DNA of 64,000 nt from Rhynchospora pubera (lineage: Eukaryota; Streptophyta; Magnoliopsida; Poales; Cyperaceae). Position 1 is the first letter of the stretch; each line of letters starts with the position of its first letter. Positions 14,198 through 24,981 of this stretch are shown here, in pieces. Made by a program: the position numbers and the translations under genes. The stretch is from the NCBI GenBank assembly GCA_028095005.1, contig CM051463.1, forward strand, positions 80,643,002-80,707,001, given 5' to 3'. The notes under the pieces were generated by a model. That model worked only from the letters and a program-made list of their open reading frames with translations. It ran no database searches and was not told the DNA's origin.

Positions 14198-16598
14198 TGC
14201 ATTCCTAAAAAATAAAAAATTAAAATAATAATAATAATAATATCTTATGTCAATAATAAATTTTTTTTTGCATTCCTTTGTGCACTTTGGTTTGAATTAT
14301 TCTATATTTCTATCTGAGTGGTTTGGGCTTTAGAAATTATTAACTCTAGAAAAAACGTGCCAAAGGGCGAGCAATTTTTTTTTTTAAAAAAAAAGAGCAC
14401 CTGGAGAACTGATGCAATTGAATGACTTTATTTGCACGTAGTAAATAACAAGTTTATTTCTTTTGTTTAATGGTGTACCAGGAATTTGCATTGAATCTGA
14501 CCTTACGAACAACTAAATGGCAATTGGAAGTAGAAAATCTAGTATTATTATATTTGGATATTGATATGAAAAATGATGTTGAAGATCGGTTCTTAATAAT
14601 TTCAATTAGCTATACAATTCCTAAATCGAAACAAAATCTATTCTTAACAATTTTGCTCGCCTCTTTGTTGCGGTAATAAACATATGTTGTAGCTCGCAGC
14701 AAATCCTCTGTTCTTGTTCTTCACTTCATTAAATAGATCCTAGAATTATACTGTTGTAACTGGATTTCTAACAAAATCCTACAAAATATCTTCAAATTGA
14801 ATGAGTTAATTCATTTTTTTTAATTAAAAGTATAATATTGTGTGTGTTTAAGCTTATTATTCAGCTAATGTGAAGTTTACTCTTAACTGGGCAGGCTGAG
14901 AATAAGTTGGTGACGATAGATGGATATGAAGATGTGGAACCCAAGGATGAGGCGCTTCTCTGCGCCTTACTGAAGCAACCAATTAGTGTTGCCATCAGCG
15001 CCCATGTTAGGGACTTCATGCTCTACACTGGGGTAAGCTTTGGCATCGTTAAAATGTATATGCCAAGTATTTTTTTTTTAATGTGATTAATGAATTTTAG
15101 GAGGGAAAAACAAAAGAAGAGGGAATAAATTTAAATAATCTGATTTCGGAATCTATATATATTAATTATGTGTTTCATGATTTATTTAGACAGAAATAGA
15201 ATCAAGCCTCCATCTTCATTTGATTTCGAATTATAATAAAAGTATATAAAATAATAGTGTCCAAACTGTACTTGTTATATAATTAAATTTTAAAACGGAA
15301 GACAATCATATAAAAATATTGAATGCACCTTCTTAGTTGCACTACAGAAAGTGTTTAGATGTTTTAGTTTCATACTTAGAATAATTATTTAGTCGTTAGA
15401 TAGGTGGGAATAAAAACTCCGAAATTTATATTGTCTACTCGATAATTTTTTCATTTTGAGCATGCAGTCATTTACAAAAGAAAAAGTCATGCAACTAGCA
15501 TGCTAGATATAAGCATTTGTGAATGTAGATATAAGCATTTGTGAATCAGTGAATGTAGATATGAATAGCTCGCATGGCAAATATAAAATATTTTTAAAGG
15601 ACTGATAAGGGATACAGAACATGAGATGCAACAATAATTTTTTAATAATTAAATTATAACACTTGAGCTGTAAATTAAGTTGGAACTTGGAACTCTATCT
15701 AAGTCTCTTCCTCACTGAAGGACTACAAAAGAAACAATCCGATTTATTATTTATTTTTTTTGCATTTAAATAGTAACAACTAATTAAGGTCAAGCTATTG
15801 GAAAATTTTGAAATCTTCAACTCAAGATAAAAAAGCACACATTAACTATCATTATTTTTTATCTGAGCTGCATATGTCACGTGTGTGTCATACTAAATTG
15901 ATTTTGAAAATGATCATGTTTAATACAGTCGGTGACTTCCAAAGTCCCAATCCATTATGGGTGCGTTTGGATAGGTGTGGGAAGAAGGGAAGAAGGGAAG
16001 AAGTGGGAAGAAGTATCGGGAAGTGTGTAATTTTGTGAAGAGTTTGGATTGTTTATAATTTTTTTTCTTCTTCTTCCTTCTTCTTCTTCTTCTTTCTTCC
16101 AACGATCCAAACGCACCCAATCGATAACATACTATTATTTTAAGTACGTACTATTATTTGCTTTCTTTTGAATTCTTATGTGAATCAATGAAATTTTGGT
16201 TTTACTAATACTGATGAAAACAATTGGTGATAATGCACTAGGGAATTTATGATGGAAATTGCTCAAATGATCCAATCGATATCACCCATGCAGTTCTGCT
16301 TGTTGGATATGGATCTGAAAATGGCACAGACTATTGGATCTTGAAGAACTCGTGGAGTACAAAGTGGGGAGACCAAGGATATATGTACATGAAAAGGGAT
16401 AAATCCTTGCCATTTGGCAAGTGTGCAATACTTGCGATGGCCTCGTACCCAACAAAAAAACATGGTCATTTCGTCTACATAAATAACCATGCTTCATCCT
16501 CTCGTGTATCCAGCTTTTGGGGTATCTGCATTTTAATGTGCATTTTATTTTTTAATTGTTGCCTATTCCGTTTGCTTGAATTTGAGCGGCTATTTTAG
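12957..16598 (+). CDS. Papain-like cysteine protease with hydrophobic C-terminal tail
   Basis: Exons are 12957-13434, 13783-14015, 14895-15032 and 16242-16598 (401 residues), all with GT-AG introns and the same phases as its neighbours. The signal peptide is about residues 1-25 (begins [10 protein letters not shown], nearly the same as the minus-strand gene's N-terminus). The I29 prodomain follows at about 48-108. Catalytic Cys162 (GSCWSF), His299 (DITHAV) and Asn319 (LKNSWS) are present, and the oxyanion Gln sits in KSQGQCG rather than KDQGQCG. The body ends at SYPTKKHG (about 358), but the frame continues for 43 residues. That tail includes a stretch at about 375-392 made almost only of I, L, F, C, M, W, G and V, then a charged end (LEFERLF). 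It could be a membrane anchor or a stop-loss extension. Intron 3 (1.2 kb) holds a MITE. Confidence 0.92.
14127..14256. repeat. Small fold-back with TTA microsatellite in intron 2
   Basis: TTATTGACATAAGATATT at 14127-14144 has its perfect reverse complement at 14239-14256. Between them is a (TTA)n run and a short (AAT)n run that also pair. The whole would form a long hairpin in the pre-mRNA of the third protease. It could be a tiny MITE or a palindrome grown by microsatellite expansion. Confidence 0.7.
15514..15562 (+). repeat. Short tandem repeat in intron 3
   Basis: gatataagcatttgtgaatg is repeated about two and a half times. Local slippage, no functional reading. Confidence 0.6.
15959..16118. 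mobile_element. PIF/Harbinger-like MITE in intron 3 of the third protease
   Basis: TIR GGGTGCGTTTGGAT at the left and ATCCAAACGCACCC at the right enclose a purine-rich left half (gaagaaggg) and a pyrimidine-rich right half that pair. It belongs with the other GTTTGGAT-ended elements at 24823, 46364 and 49431. The 3-bp flanks do not match cleanly, so the target duplication is unproven here. Confidence 0.7.
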
Positions 16599-18373
16599 TT
16601 GACAACCAGTTTACATTGTAAGTTTACAAGGTAGATTGATTAACAACAGTAGAAGAAATTTTGTATTCTATATCTTGTATATAATAATAATATAATGATA
16701 TCTGCGTTTTTTTTTTCCTCTCTCTCTCTCTCTTTTTCGAAAGGATCATAATTCTCTAAATTTTTAGTGGAAAAAAATTATTGACAATAAACTTATTTAA
16801 ATTTGCAATTAATCTAAATACAAAATAGTAAAATTGTATATATAGTACTTATCAAATAGGTGGCATTCATTATATTGATAACCGCGACAACCGATCAAAT
16901 AGTTAGTTATTAAGCAAAAAATTATCGATAGTATTTATCATTGATATAGATCTTGTGTCAAATCTGATTGAACTTGAAAAAATGGACTTGGCATGTAAAG
17001 CGGTCTACAAAAGCTAATGATTCTTTTAACAACTTTTGATATGAAAATTATATACATACGGATATACTCTGTCAGCTGCTATACTTTCTTGGATAAGCAA
17101 TCAATTTATCATATGGACTCTATAATGATGATTTAGAGGATCTAATTTACTGCTCATCTTATACACCTCTAACAATTATTGGTAGTACAAAATGGACCTG
17201 TGTGTGTAACTTTTTCTACTCGAATTATCCTGAAATAGCTGAGGTAAAAAATATGTGCCACGTCATAATTATGAAACTGACCAGACCTGATCCTTGTTAG
17301 TTAGCAAACGAAACAGACATGATGTACATAAATTATAAAAAAAAATTGTATTTTATTTAATTTTTCTTGTCCCGAATAGACACATATTTTACAAACAGAT
17401 GTTTCAAGATTAAATGAATTTACTATATTCTTCATTGAAAATCAAAAGGAAAAACAAAAAAAAAAAACAAACTGGGTTCAATAACTTCACCATTTTCTTT
17501 TCCCAAAATTGAGAAGAGGACATTCTCAACGGTCACAATCTAAAAAGGAGTCTAGTCCAAAATAAGCTCGGGCATTGGATTTGATTTTATCATATTTGGC
17601 ATCATATAGATGGAATTCTACAATATAATTTTTGGAATCTCATGGACGTGAACGGATACGAAAATGAATGAACGAATCACGTGGATGCATGATAATTTTG
17701 ATATAACTATGTTAGATTTTAGAATCTGATCATTTAAACTTTAAACATAATAATTTAACTGATAATTATAATTTAAAATTAATTATGTGTCATGATAACT
17801 TCGACTACTGCCTGATTGACCAATTGACTTTTACATGACTAATGTATTAACACCTATAACATGTTTTTAAGTAAAATCCCATCGAAGACTAGTCTAAAAA
17901 TGTATATAATTTACAAAATAAATACAGGTAATATCAGCATGCGTTATTAACTTAGAAAAATAAAATAATAATCATCAATCCTTTAAAAGAGATACAGAGG
18001 TGTTAAGTGAGTCAGTGCACAAAGCTGTTAGACTCAAAATTTCATGAACTTGACATCTTTTGCATAATGAACAAAAAAAAATGTGCAGAGGAATTTAATC
18101 TCATTTTCCAACAAATTTATAGTGAATGGAACCGCGCCTAAAAAAAATTAAAATGTGAATATCCTTTCTTTTTCTATTTCCCCCCCCCCCCCCCCAAATT
18201 TTGTGTTTTCTGTGTACGAAAACAGCTGGACATTGAAGCAGACCAGCACTGAGTAGGCCAGTACTAAGTGACAAGTTCCATGTATCGGGAAAAAATAAAG
18301 AAGGCCTATGGCGGGTCACTGACGTGATATTACTGTAAAATATGTGGCAATGGATGCACGGTTGCGGCCCTAG
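16599..18373. other. Intergenic, no gene seen
   Basis: AT-rich sequence with a CT microsatellite near 16720-16735 and a pure run of about 15 C at 18181-18195. No coding or repeat unit is supported. Confidence 0.5.
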
Positions 18374-18638
18374 ATGATCAGATAGCCTGTTTTGAAATAT
18401 CGGCGACAAAAGCATGCTATTCTTCGTCCGAGTTCTTTCATCAAAAAAAAAAAGAAAAGTCCGGATTCAGGTCAGCGATCACATGGCTCAGGTTTAATCA
18501 AGGCGACACTTCCAATTTTACCCCCTCTCTGTTTCCTAAACCCTTTCAAACTCTCTCTCTCCCCACCCCAATAGCAATAGTCTCTACTGCTTTTTGTCTT
18601 TACCCCACTTGGCCACTTTACTTTCTCTTTCGCAAATC

Positions 18639-20998
18639 ATGACGGATAACATCACCGGCGGAGAGGAACTGGAGCAGAAGTTCGCTGGTCTCCTCCTAGT
18701 ATTTTTCTATAATGTTCTTGTTCGTTTTATTGGGATCGATAACATATGCTTTGAACATTGATAAACCTTCGAGACCATTCTGAATTTCAGGAAGAGAGAG
18801 AGAGAGAGAGGGTGAAACTTTTTCTCTCGTTGTAGGCTGAAACACAGATGACCACACAAAATAACGTCACATATAATCCAACACCTTCTAAACCTAACAC
18901 TCCACCTTCTGCTCACTCCACCGCAAATTGAGATCCGCTGCGCTGTGTCGCGCGGTATGCTGTCCGTTTGATTAAGATCCAATGGACAAGGGAGCCTCGT
19001 GCATGTAACCTAGATTGGTAGGCTCGTAAAAAGTGAACCGTCCGATCAAGATCAGACGGCTCGCAGTGCGCTACACCGCGTGTCGCGCAACAGCGAATCC
19101 GGGTTGCTCCACCGCATCCCTCCGCCGAAAAAAAATAATAAAAAAAAGCAGATATCGACCTTTGCCTAGACAGATCAGAACTTACTTTCAGCTTTGCCGC
19201 CCAATACTTTGCTCTCTCTCTCTCTCTCTCTCTCCGATCGTCGCGTCTCTTTTTCTCGGATGGAGTCTTCTATGGCACTCTTCAACCACCTCAAGGTACC
19301 TTCTCCTTTCTCCTACTCCACAAGGGGCTGTTGTTCTGGATCTTGATCTTGATCTTGCTAAACAAACAAAGGAAATTCACTGTGGCATTTTCTCAAACAC
19401 CTTGCTTGCATTGCAATCAAAGGTTTTCTTTGACTAGAAATTCTACGACCTTATTGGTTTGTTGAAATTCCAATTATTTTTTATGGGAATCATCATACTA
19501 CTAATTTTATGCAGGATAAGAAAGATACTGATGCCACCCCTGATAGCCAGCAGAAATGGGAAAGGGATACTGACGAGTGGCCCCTGTGCCCCACTCCCTT
19601 CCCAGACCTCAAACCACCTTCCACATGGGCAGCCACACTGGCAATGGTTCCGCCGCCACCCCCCGTCTCTCCTCAGTATGAAACTCTTGCCAATGCCGCC
19701 AACATGCAGTCTCACGCCATCAAGGCCACAAAGAAATTCTTCTCAACCATTAAAGAAGAGTTTGGATCTCTCTCTGATGATGAACTTGTATCTGAACCAG
19801 TGTATGAGTTTGAGTCCTCTGATTCAGAGTCCGAAGCTAAGCCTGACATGGATGAGTTTTTTGATGGCCTCTTTGAGAAAGATCATAAACTGAGGGAGTA
19901 TTACAAAACCAACTCTGACAAGGGGGACTTTTACTGCTTTATCTGTCAAGTGAGGGAGGACTTTAAGGGGAAGGGGATGCGGTACAAGAGTGGGCTTGCA
20001 CTGGTTCAGCATGCCAACTCTGTATCAAAGGTGGGTTCAAGCGGGGCCCACCGGGCTCTTGCAAGGGCGGTTTGTCGTGTTCTTGGGTGGGATTCAGTAA
20101 AGATACCCGGTACAGGTGTCCGGTCCCCTTCTGAGGTTGCAGTATCAACCGGTGATTCTGGAACTGAGGTACTCCTGTAGTACTTTCTAGTTTCTAGTCA
20201 TTTAATATTTTTCTAGGCCTACTTCTGTACTTTCTGGCAACAACTGTTTGGTTTAGCTTGGGTTCATTGATAATAAAAGAAGCATGTCAACAATTTTCTC
20301 GTTCTGGTCATTTAATGTTCTTTTTTTTTATGTTTGTCAATTGTGGTATACCAAACGTTAAGAAGCTTTGTGTTAATCTGCAAAACTGCTCATTTAATAT
20401 ACAATGTGAAGGCTCTGTTTGGAGGATGATGGTCTACACAAAGAGAATTCTGAATAAGCCAAATAAAGACCCTTAACCTAGAATACTGATATGATGGTCA
20501 GTTTGTTGATAAAATTTTGCCTTTGCTCCCAAAAATCATCTTCATTTCCTACTTGTCCCTTACACAAACTTGATGCTGTCATCATGAGAACAATGTAACC
20601 AAGGACTTGGAAGTGTGGTATTGCTAGGAAACATGAGCTAGTTTTCCCTCATTACAAGTCACCAGTAACAACTGTGGGTTTGCTATGGAAAGTTGTAGTG
20701 AGAATTTTGCTTCTAATGAAGAGGAACAGATTGGTTTCAAATAAGGAATCTATCAATCTTGTGAAAATTATCTGGTGTACAAGCCTGGGAAATTTGTTCT
20801 CTTTTTTCAACTGTTTAAACCTATTTTGTTTTTCTGAGATCCACCATCTTTTCTCCATAATTCATTCTGGAAAACTATAAGCTGCCTGCACATTACAAGA
20901 TTAATTTGTTATTGGTGGAAAACGTATGTCTCATATTTAAATAAATTGGATGTTGTTTATGATTGCAGGAGAAGAAAGGTGCCAGGAATGCTGCTTAG
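18639..20998 (+). CDS. Small protein with a single zf-XS-like zinc finger (intact copy)
   Basis: Exons are 18639-18698, 19515-20168 and 20969-20998, joined in frame (247 residues, GT-AG introns). The N-terminus is short and acidic (TGGEELEQK). Residues about 60-75 include a run of five prolines. Residues about 105-130 are an acidic Ser/Asp/Glu tract. Then comes C161-x2-C164-x21-H186-x12-H199 with YKSGLALVQHA before the first His and HRALARAV at the second. That is the C2H2 pattern of zf-XS, the finger found in plant SGS3 and IDN2/FDM RNA-silencing proteins. There is no XS or XH domain, so no RNA-directed role can be claimed. The last exon encodes only EKKGARNAA. A second possible first exon lies at 19260-19295. 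Cell location is unknown; the composition would suit a nuclear protein. Confidence 0.75.
18926..19106. mobile_element. Mutator-like MITE, copy 1
   Basis: A 181-bp element with terminal inverted repeats built on gagatccgctgcgc...gcgcaacagcgaatcc. It is flanked by the 10-bp direct repeat CTCCACCGCA (18916-18925 and 19107-19116). TSDs of 9-11 bp are the mark of Mutator-like elements. It is closely related to the copy at 22664-22852, which has a different target duplication, so the two moved independently. It lies in the first intron of the zf-XS-like gene, next to the alternative first exon. Confidence 0.85.
19260..19295 (+). other. Possible alternative first exon of the zf-XS-like gene
   Basis: ATG followed by twelve codons (MESSMALFNHLK) ends at a GT donor (aag|gtacc). 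It would splice in frame to the same second exon at 19515. It is preceded by a CT-rich stretch (19211-19235) like that of plant core promoters. Copy 2 of the duplication has no equivalent. Whether it is used cannot be told from sequence. Confidence 0.4.
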
Positions 20999-22024
20999 CA
21001 CTGATCTTTTTCAACTATATAGGTTTCATTCTAGGATCATTGCCCCCTTTTTTATTTTTTTTTTTACTTTCTTTTCTTCTCAGTTTTCACACTTAACACC
21101 TTCTATTGGTATTTATGTAATGGTGCTTGACTTCATCTGATTATTTTTCCTTATAATTGGCAGGCCCTGTTTGATATCACTTCCGACTAAAAGATATGTT
21201 CAGCATTAACCAACAAGAGATAGTTTACCTAGCGTAACTACAGAGCATGATTTGCTAGCTTTTTACTCTGACATGCAAAACTTTGGGTCTGTTTATATTT
21301 TAGGTTTTAAGATGCTTTAAATGCTTGCAATTTCCGATTAAGGATTAAATATGTTAAATTGCCTTATTAAAGTAGAGGAGGTTTCAGGTCAAATAGCAAT
21401 TTCCCTCTGAAAGTTGAAGATTTGAGCTGTTGAGCTTGAACTGCTGATTTGCCCAGGAGCAACATCGCATGTGAAAGAGGGAACAAATCTTAAATGACTA
21501 CCTAAGATTTGAGCTTTTGTTAGTTGGCATCTCCTAAAGTTCTTTAACAGTATTGCAAGAAATTTAAAATGTGACTGGATGCTTAATTAGGCCCCCAAAA
21601 AAGAAATAGCTGGGGTAAACATGCTGTTCTCTTGTAATAAACAAAAAGTCATACGATATTGACACATGAGCTACAGGAAAATAGAGGAAGGGACCATAAG
21701 ATATCCGCGTGTATATATATATAAAACTTTATGAAATTTGCAGATTGTTTCACGCAAGATCAAGAAACCACAAACTGAGTCCTTTTCTTTTTAGGCCAGT
21801 AGCCCAGTAGTGAAATAATTAATGTCGTTAGTTGTCAGTCTGTTACTGTCTTACTGAAGAGCTTAGCTCTGGGTCTATAAATAGAGATCTCACTGTAACT
21901 GAAACAAGATAGATAAAATACATTTCATTTCAACAATCTCTTTCTTCCATTTATATCTCTCTCTATATATGCCAATCTTAGTTTTAATAATGCATCTCAC
22001 TTGTGAAGAAACATAAACAAAAAA

Positions 22025-22663
22025 TAACGTAAAGGATTAGGTAATTAGACGGCTCCAAGTAATTTCTTATTTACCGATCGACTTAAATTTACAACATCTT
22101 TTAGTCAGCAATTAAAATGAGAAAAACGCGAGACATAAAGCAACATATAATTTTAGTGTTATTTAATTCATATACCTGATATATAATTATTATGTGTTCA
22201 ACATAAGCAGCTCACAAACTTCCTAATAGTTTTTGTTCTTCGTGAGCTGAAAAAAGAAAAGTCAGTCAAATTGGATTCATCAAGAGTAAGAAACACACAC
22301 AATAATTTGGTTCCATTCATTTGGAAAGGTGCAGCTCTGTTTATTAATTTATTGCATTTTAGAATTTTTATGGACTTTAAACAAAAGTATCTCTTAAATT
22401 GAGTTTTTGATTATAATGTATCAGACAAAATTATTCTTCATAATTTTTTTCTATTTTTAGAAATTTCTGATTGGTCCACGTTAGCATCATCATGGGACTG
22501 CACACGTCACGGCTTGGTCGCTCAACTCATTTGTCAGGGACCCTCTACACGCCAGGCGCCACAGAGGATCACAGAAGGTCGCTGTTGAGGACAGGATTGC
22601 ATCGTTTGGTATACATTATACACTACTGAGTACTGACTATACAGTCACTCGGGGTCTGTGGGA
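22025..22663. other. Intergenic, no gene seen
   Basis: AT-rich to about 22480, then a GC-richer stretch (22490-22660) that precedes the MITE. The end, ggggtctgtggga, is the left target duplication of the MITE that follows. Confidence 0.5.
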
Positions 22664-22852
22664 AATGAGATCTGCTGCCGCGCGACACCGCGTGTCGCTC
22701 GGTATGCTGGCCGTCTGATTAAAATCCAATGGACAAGGGAGCCTCGTGCATGTAACCTAGATTGATAGGCCCGTAAAAAGTGAACCATCCGATCAAGATC
22801 AGACGGCTCGTAGTGCGCTACACGCTGTGTCGCGCAACAGCAGAGTCGGATT
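22664..22852. mobile_element. Mutator-like MITE, copy 2
   Basis: A 189-bp element, TIR AATGAGATCTGCTG at the left and the inverse of AATCCGACTCTGCTG at the right. The 13-bp direct repeat GGGGTCTGTGGGA stands on each side (22651-22663 and 22853-22865). The inside carries the same gcatgtaacctagattg segment as copy 1. Thirteen bases is slightly long for Mutator, so a few flanking bases may match by chance. Confidence 0.85.
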
Positions 22853-22865
22853 GGGGTCTGTGGGA

Positions 22866-23329
22866 GTGGGACGGGTCACGGGTGGGTTCGAGCCGAATTT
22901 GTTGTTGACTTGGGGGCCCTACTGTCAGAGGCTTGCTGGACATGCGACAAGCTCACAAGATCCGATTCCTTTGGATTCGATCAATTGGAATTAAGATCCA
23001 TCCATCAATTTGTGTTGAGATTTATGTTAGTCAAACAGTCAATTTTTCTTTCTTTCGTTCCTTCTTCAAGAGTTCATGTTCATACGAGCCCTTTGACTTG
23101 TCAACGTAACAACGTTGCAACAGTGCCAATCTTACCATTCCAGATAACTATAGTTTCTTTTACATTGCTCATTTAATGTCTAACAATATTGCAAATTTAC
23201 TTAACTGAATTTTGAGGATCATTACTTCTCAGTTGATCTATTCATGTTAACTGTTTGTATCACTTAATCACATTTTTATATGTATGTGTAATGTGTTAGT
23301 CCCCTTTTTTGGAGTGTTTTAATTATATA
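22866..23329. other. Intergenic, no gene seen
   Basis: Mixed-composition sequence without a supported coding exon. Confidence 0.4.
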
Positions 23330-23541
23330 GACTCTGACTTCCACTAGTGTCAGTGAAGCTGACTTCCACCTAATCAACTCATGAGGATTGACTATTGTCA
23401 TGAGGATTGACTCTGACTTCCACCTAATCAGTGAAGCTGACTTCCACCTAATCAACTCTGACTCTGACTCTGACTTCCACCTGAGTTGCTCATGAGGATT
23501 GACTATTGTCAGTGAAGCATCAACTCTCGTCTTCGCCTAAT
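23330..23541 (+). repeat. Compound minisatellite
   Basis: Two words, ctgacttccacctaatca and catgaggattgactattgtca, alternate irregularly with cagtgaagc, giving about four copies of the first and three of the second. The shuffled order indicates repeated slippage or unequal exchange rather than a simple array. Confidence 0.85.
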
Positions 23542-24206
23542 CAACTTCTCTCTCTCTTTTCCTTTCTTCTTTGAGATATCTCACAGTAATTATGCAGATT
23601 GGCTCCCATGATCATCAATTAAACACAGTTCATAATTTGCAATATTTTCTTTTTAGTCCCTGACAAATGACCATTATGACCATTCACTTTTCTTCATACA
23701 AGGTTCAGCCTCATTTTTTTTTATTTATTATTATACTTTTTAGTCCCTATAACATCATGGTTCGTCCAATCGTCCTTGATCAACCATGCTTCACATCTAC
23801 TACCAATTCCCTTCCACTCTTTGTGCAGATCTCATTTCAGTCCTTGCAATTATTGTATTCACATGTTTTTTTTTTCTTTTACTTGAGTCCAGAGTTTAAT
23901 ATTCTAACATCATTCTTGAGGTCATACACCTGATGCAGAAGCGCCTTTCACTCACAACTTAACTTCGATCTTAGTCCAAAACATTTGTAAGTATTGCTTC
24001 AACCATGTAACCTGAACTGTTTTTATCTTATTTATTATTCCTTTTGCAGTGTTGCATGTTTGTAATGCTCAGATTATGGAATCCCTTTTTACTCATGCTA
24101 TCAATTAAAGATAAATGCAAGTGCAGATACTAATTTGCAGTACAAATATTGTTACTTCAATTATTATGGGAGCAATTAATTATGTTGTTAAAAGTTTGAA
24201 CTTAAT
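23542..24206. other. Intergenic, no gene seen
   Basis: T-rich on the plus strand, with no repeat ends or coding signal. Confidence 0.4.
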
Positions 24207-24407
24207 GTGTTTGGCTCACTCACGAACAGCAGACGAACTAGGGACGAACAACGGCCCATGAACAGGCCCACAAACATCTCCTAGTTCTTGAAAATCGGGG
24301 GATTAAGAACTAGCCAAGAAGTTCGCGAACAATCTAGTTCATGGGTTGTTGGTTCTTGCGAACTAGCCTAGTTCGCGAACTTCTAGTTCACGGATGGTGC
24401 CAAACAC
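24207..24407. mobile_element. Fold-back MITE rich in gttcgcgaac palindromes
   Basis: GTGTTTGGC at the left pairs with GCCAAACAC at the right. The inside has many inverted copies of gaactag/ctagttc and the palindrome gttcgcgaac, so the whole folds on itself. No target duplication could be set with confidence. Confidence 0.6.
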
Positions 24408-24822
24408 AGGAAAGAAACTAACCAAATTCCATGAAAAATTAAGGACAGTTAAGAAAGAGACGAAATTTGACGTGTAAAATTCACAAATAATCCTTTTGTG
24501 TATCTAAATTCTAAATGAGGGCTCCGGCTCTTATATATCCTGTCAAGTCTACAATGTTTGTTATAAAAAAAGGTCCAGCACCAGTACAGGATTGAATTGG
24601 TACGAGGCAATGTCAAGCCTTGGATCAGGTTACTAAACGACCTTGTTTGCAATTATAGTTCATTAAGTGGAGAGTCTGTGCATGAATTCTGTGTGAGTCA
24701 ACAAATGACCTTGTTTGCAATTATAGTTCTGTGTTTTGATATTAATTTGGTATTTTGCGTGGCTATGGATAATGCTTTATTGTAATACACAAGGTTGAAA
24801 ACTGAAATTGTTCTTCAGATAT
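24408..24822. other. Intergenic, local duplication
   Basis: The phrase gaccttgtttgcaattatag occurs twice (about 24638 and 24708), so a segment of about 70 bp has been tandemly copied. No gene. Confidence 0.5.
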
Positions 24823-24981
24823 GCTTCCGTTTGGATTCCATTTGGGAAGAAGGGAAGAGGGGAATAAGCGAATAAATTTATTATAAACAATCCAAACTCT
24901 TCACAAAGTTACACACTTCCCAATACTTTTTCTCACTTCTTTCCTTCTTCCCTTCTTCTCACACCTTATCCAAACGAAGCC
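24823..24981. mobile_element. PIF/Harbinger-like MITE
   Basis: Ends GCTTCCGTTTGGATTCC and CCAAACGAAGCC. The inside carries acacttcccaata and cttcttcccttcttct, the same subterminal text as the elements at 46364-48717 and 49431-49619. Target duplication not clear. Confidence 0.7.

Larger units (their letters stand above)
18374..22024. repeat. Segmental duplication, copy 1
   Basis: Matches 42246-46318 in direct orientation, starting at atgatcagatagcctg and ending near aagaaacat(a/g)aacaaaa. It includes the whole zf-XS-like gene, its 5' flank, introns and about 1 kb downstream. Copy 1 alone has extra sequence at about 18805-19435 (a Mutator-like MITE and an alternative first exon). Copy 2 alone has two later transposon insertions. 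The last part (about 21780-21990) resembles an LTR tail, with tctataaatagagatc then a C/T-rich end. Confidence 0.9.

Noticed and set aside
15808..16120. Frames on both strands in intron 3 of the third protease
   Set aside because: They lie in a MITE with purine/pyrimidine-rich arms, which opens frames by composition.
18181..18195. Run of about 15 C
   Set aside because: Simple homopolymer; no G-quadruplex pattern of four separate runs on the other strand.
19443..20148. Other-frame and minus-strand frames over the zf-XS-like exon
   Set aside because: Shadows of the main frame, which alone holds the C2H2 pattern and joins by splice sites to both other exons.
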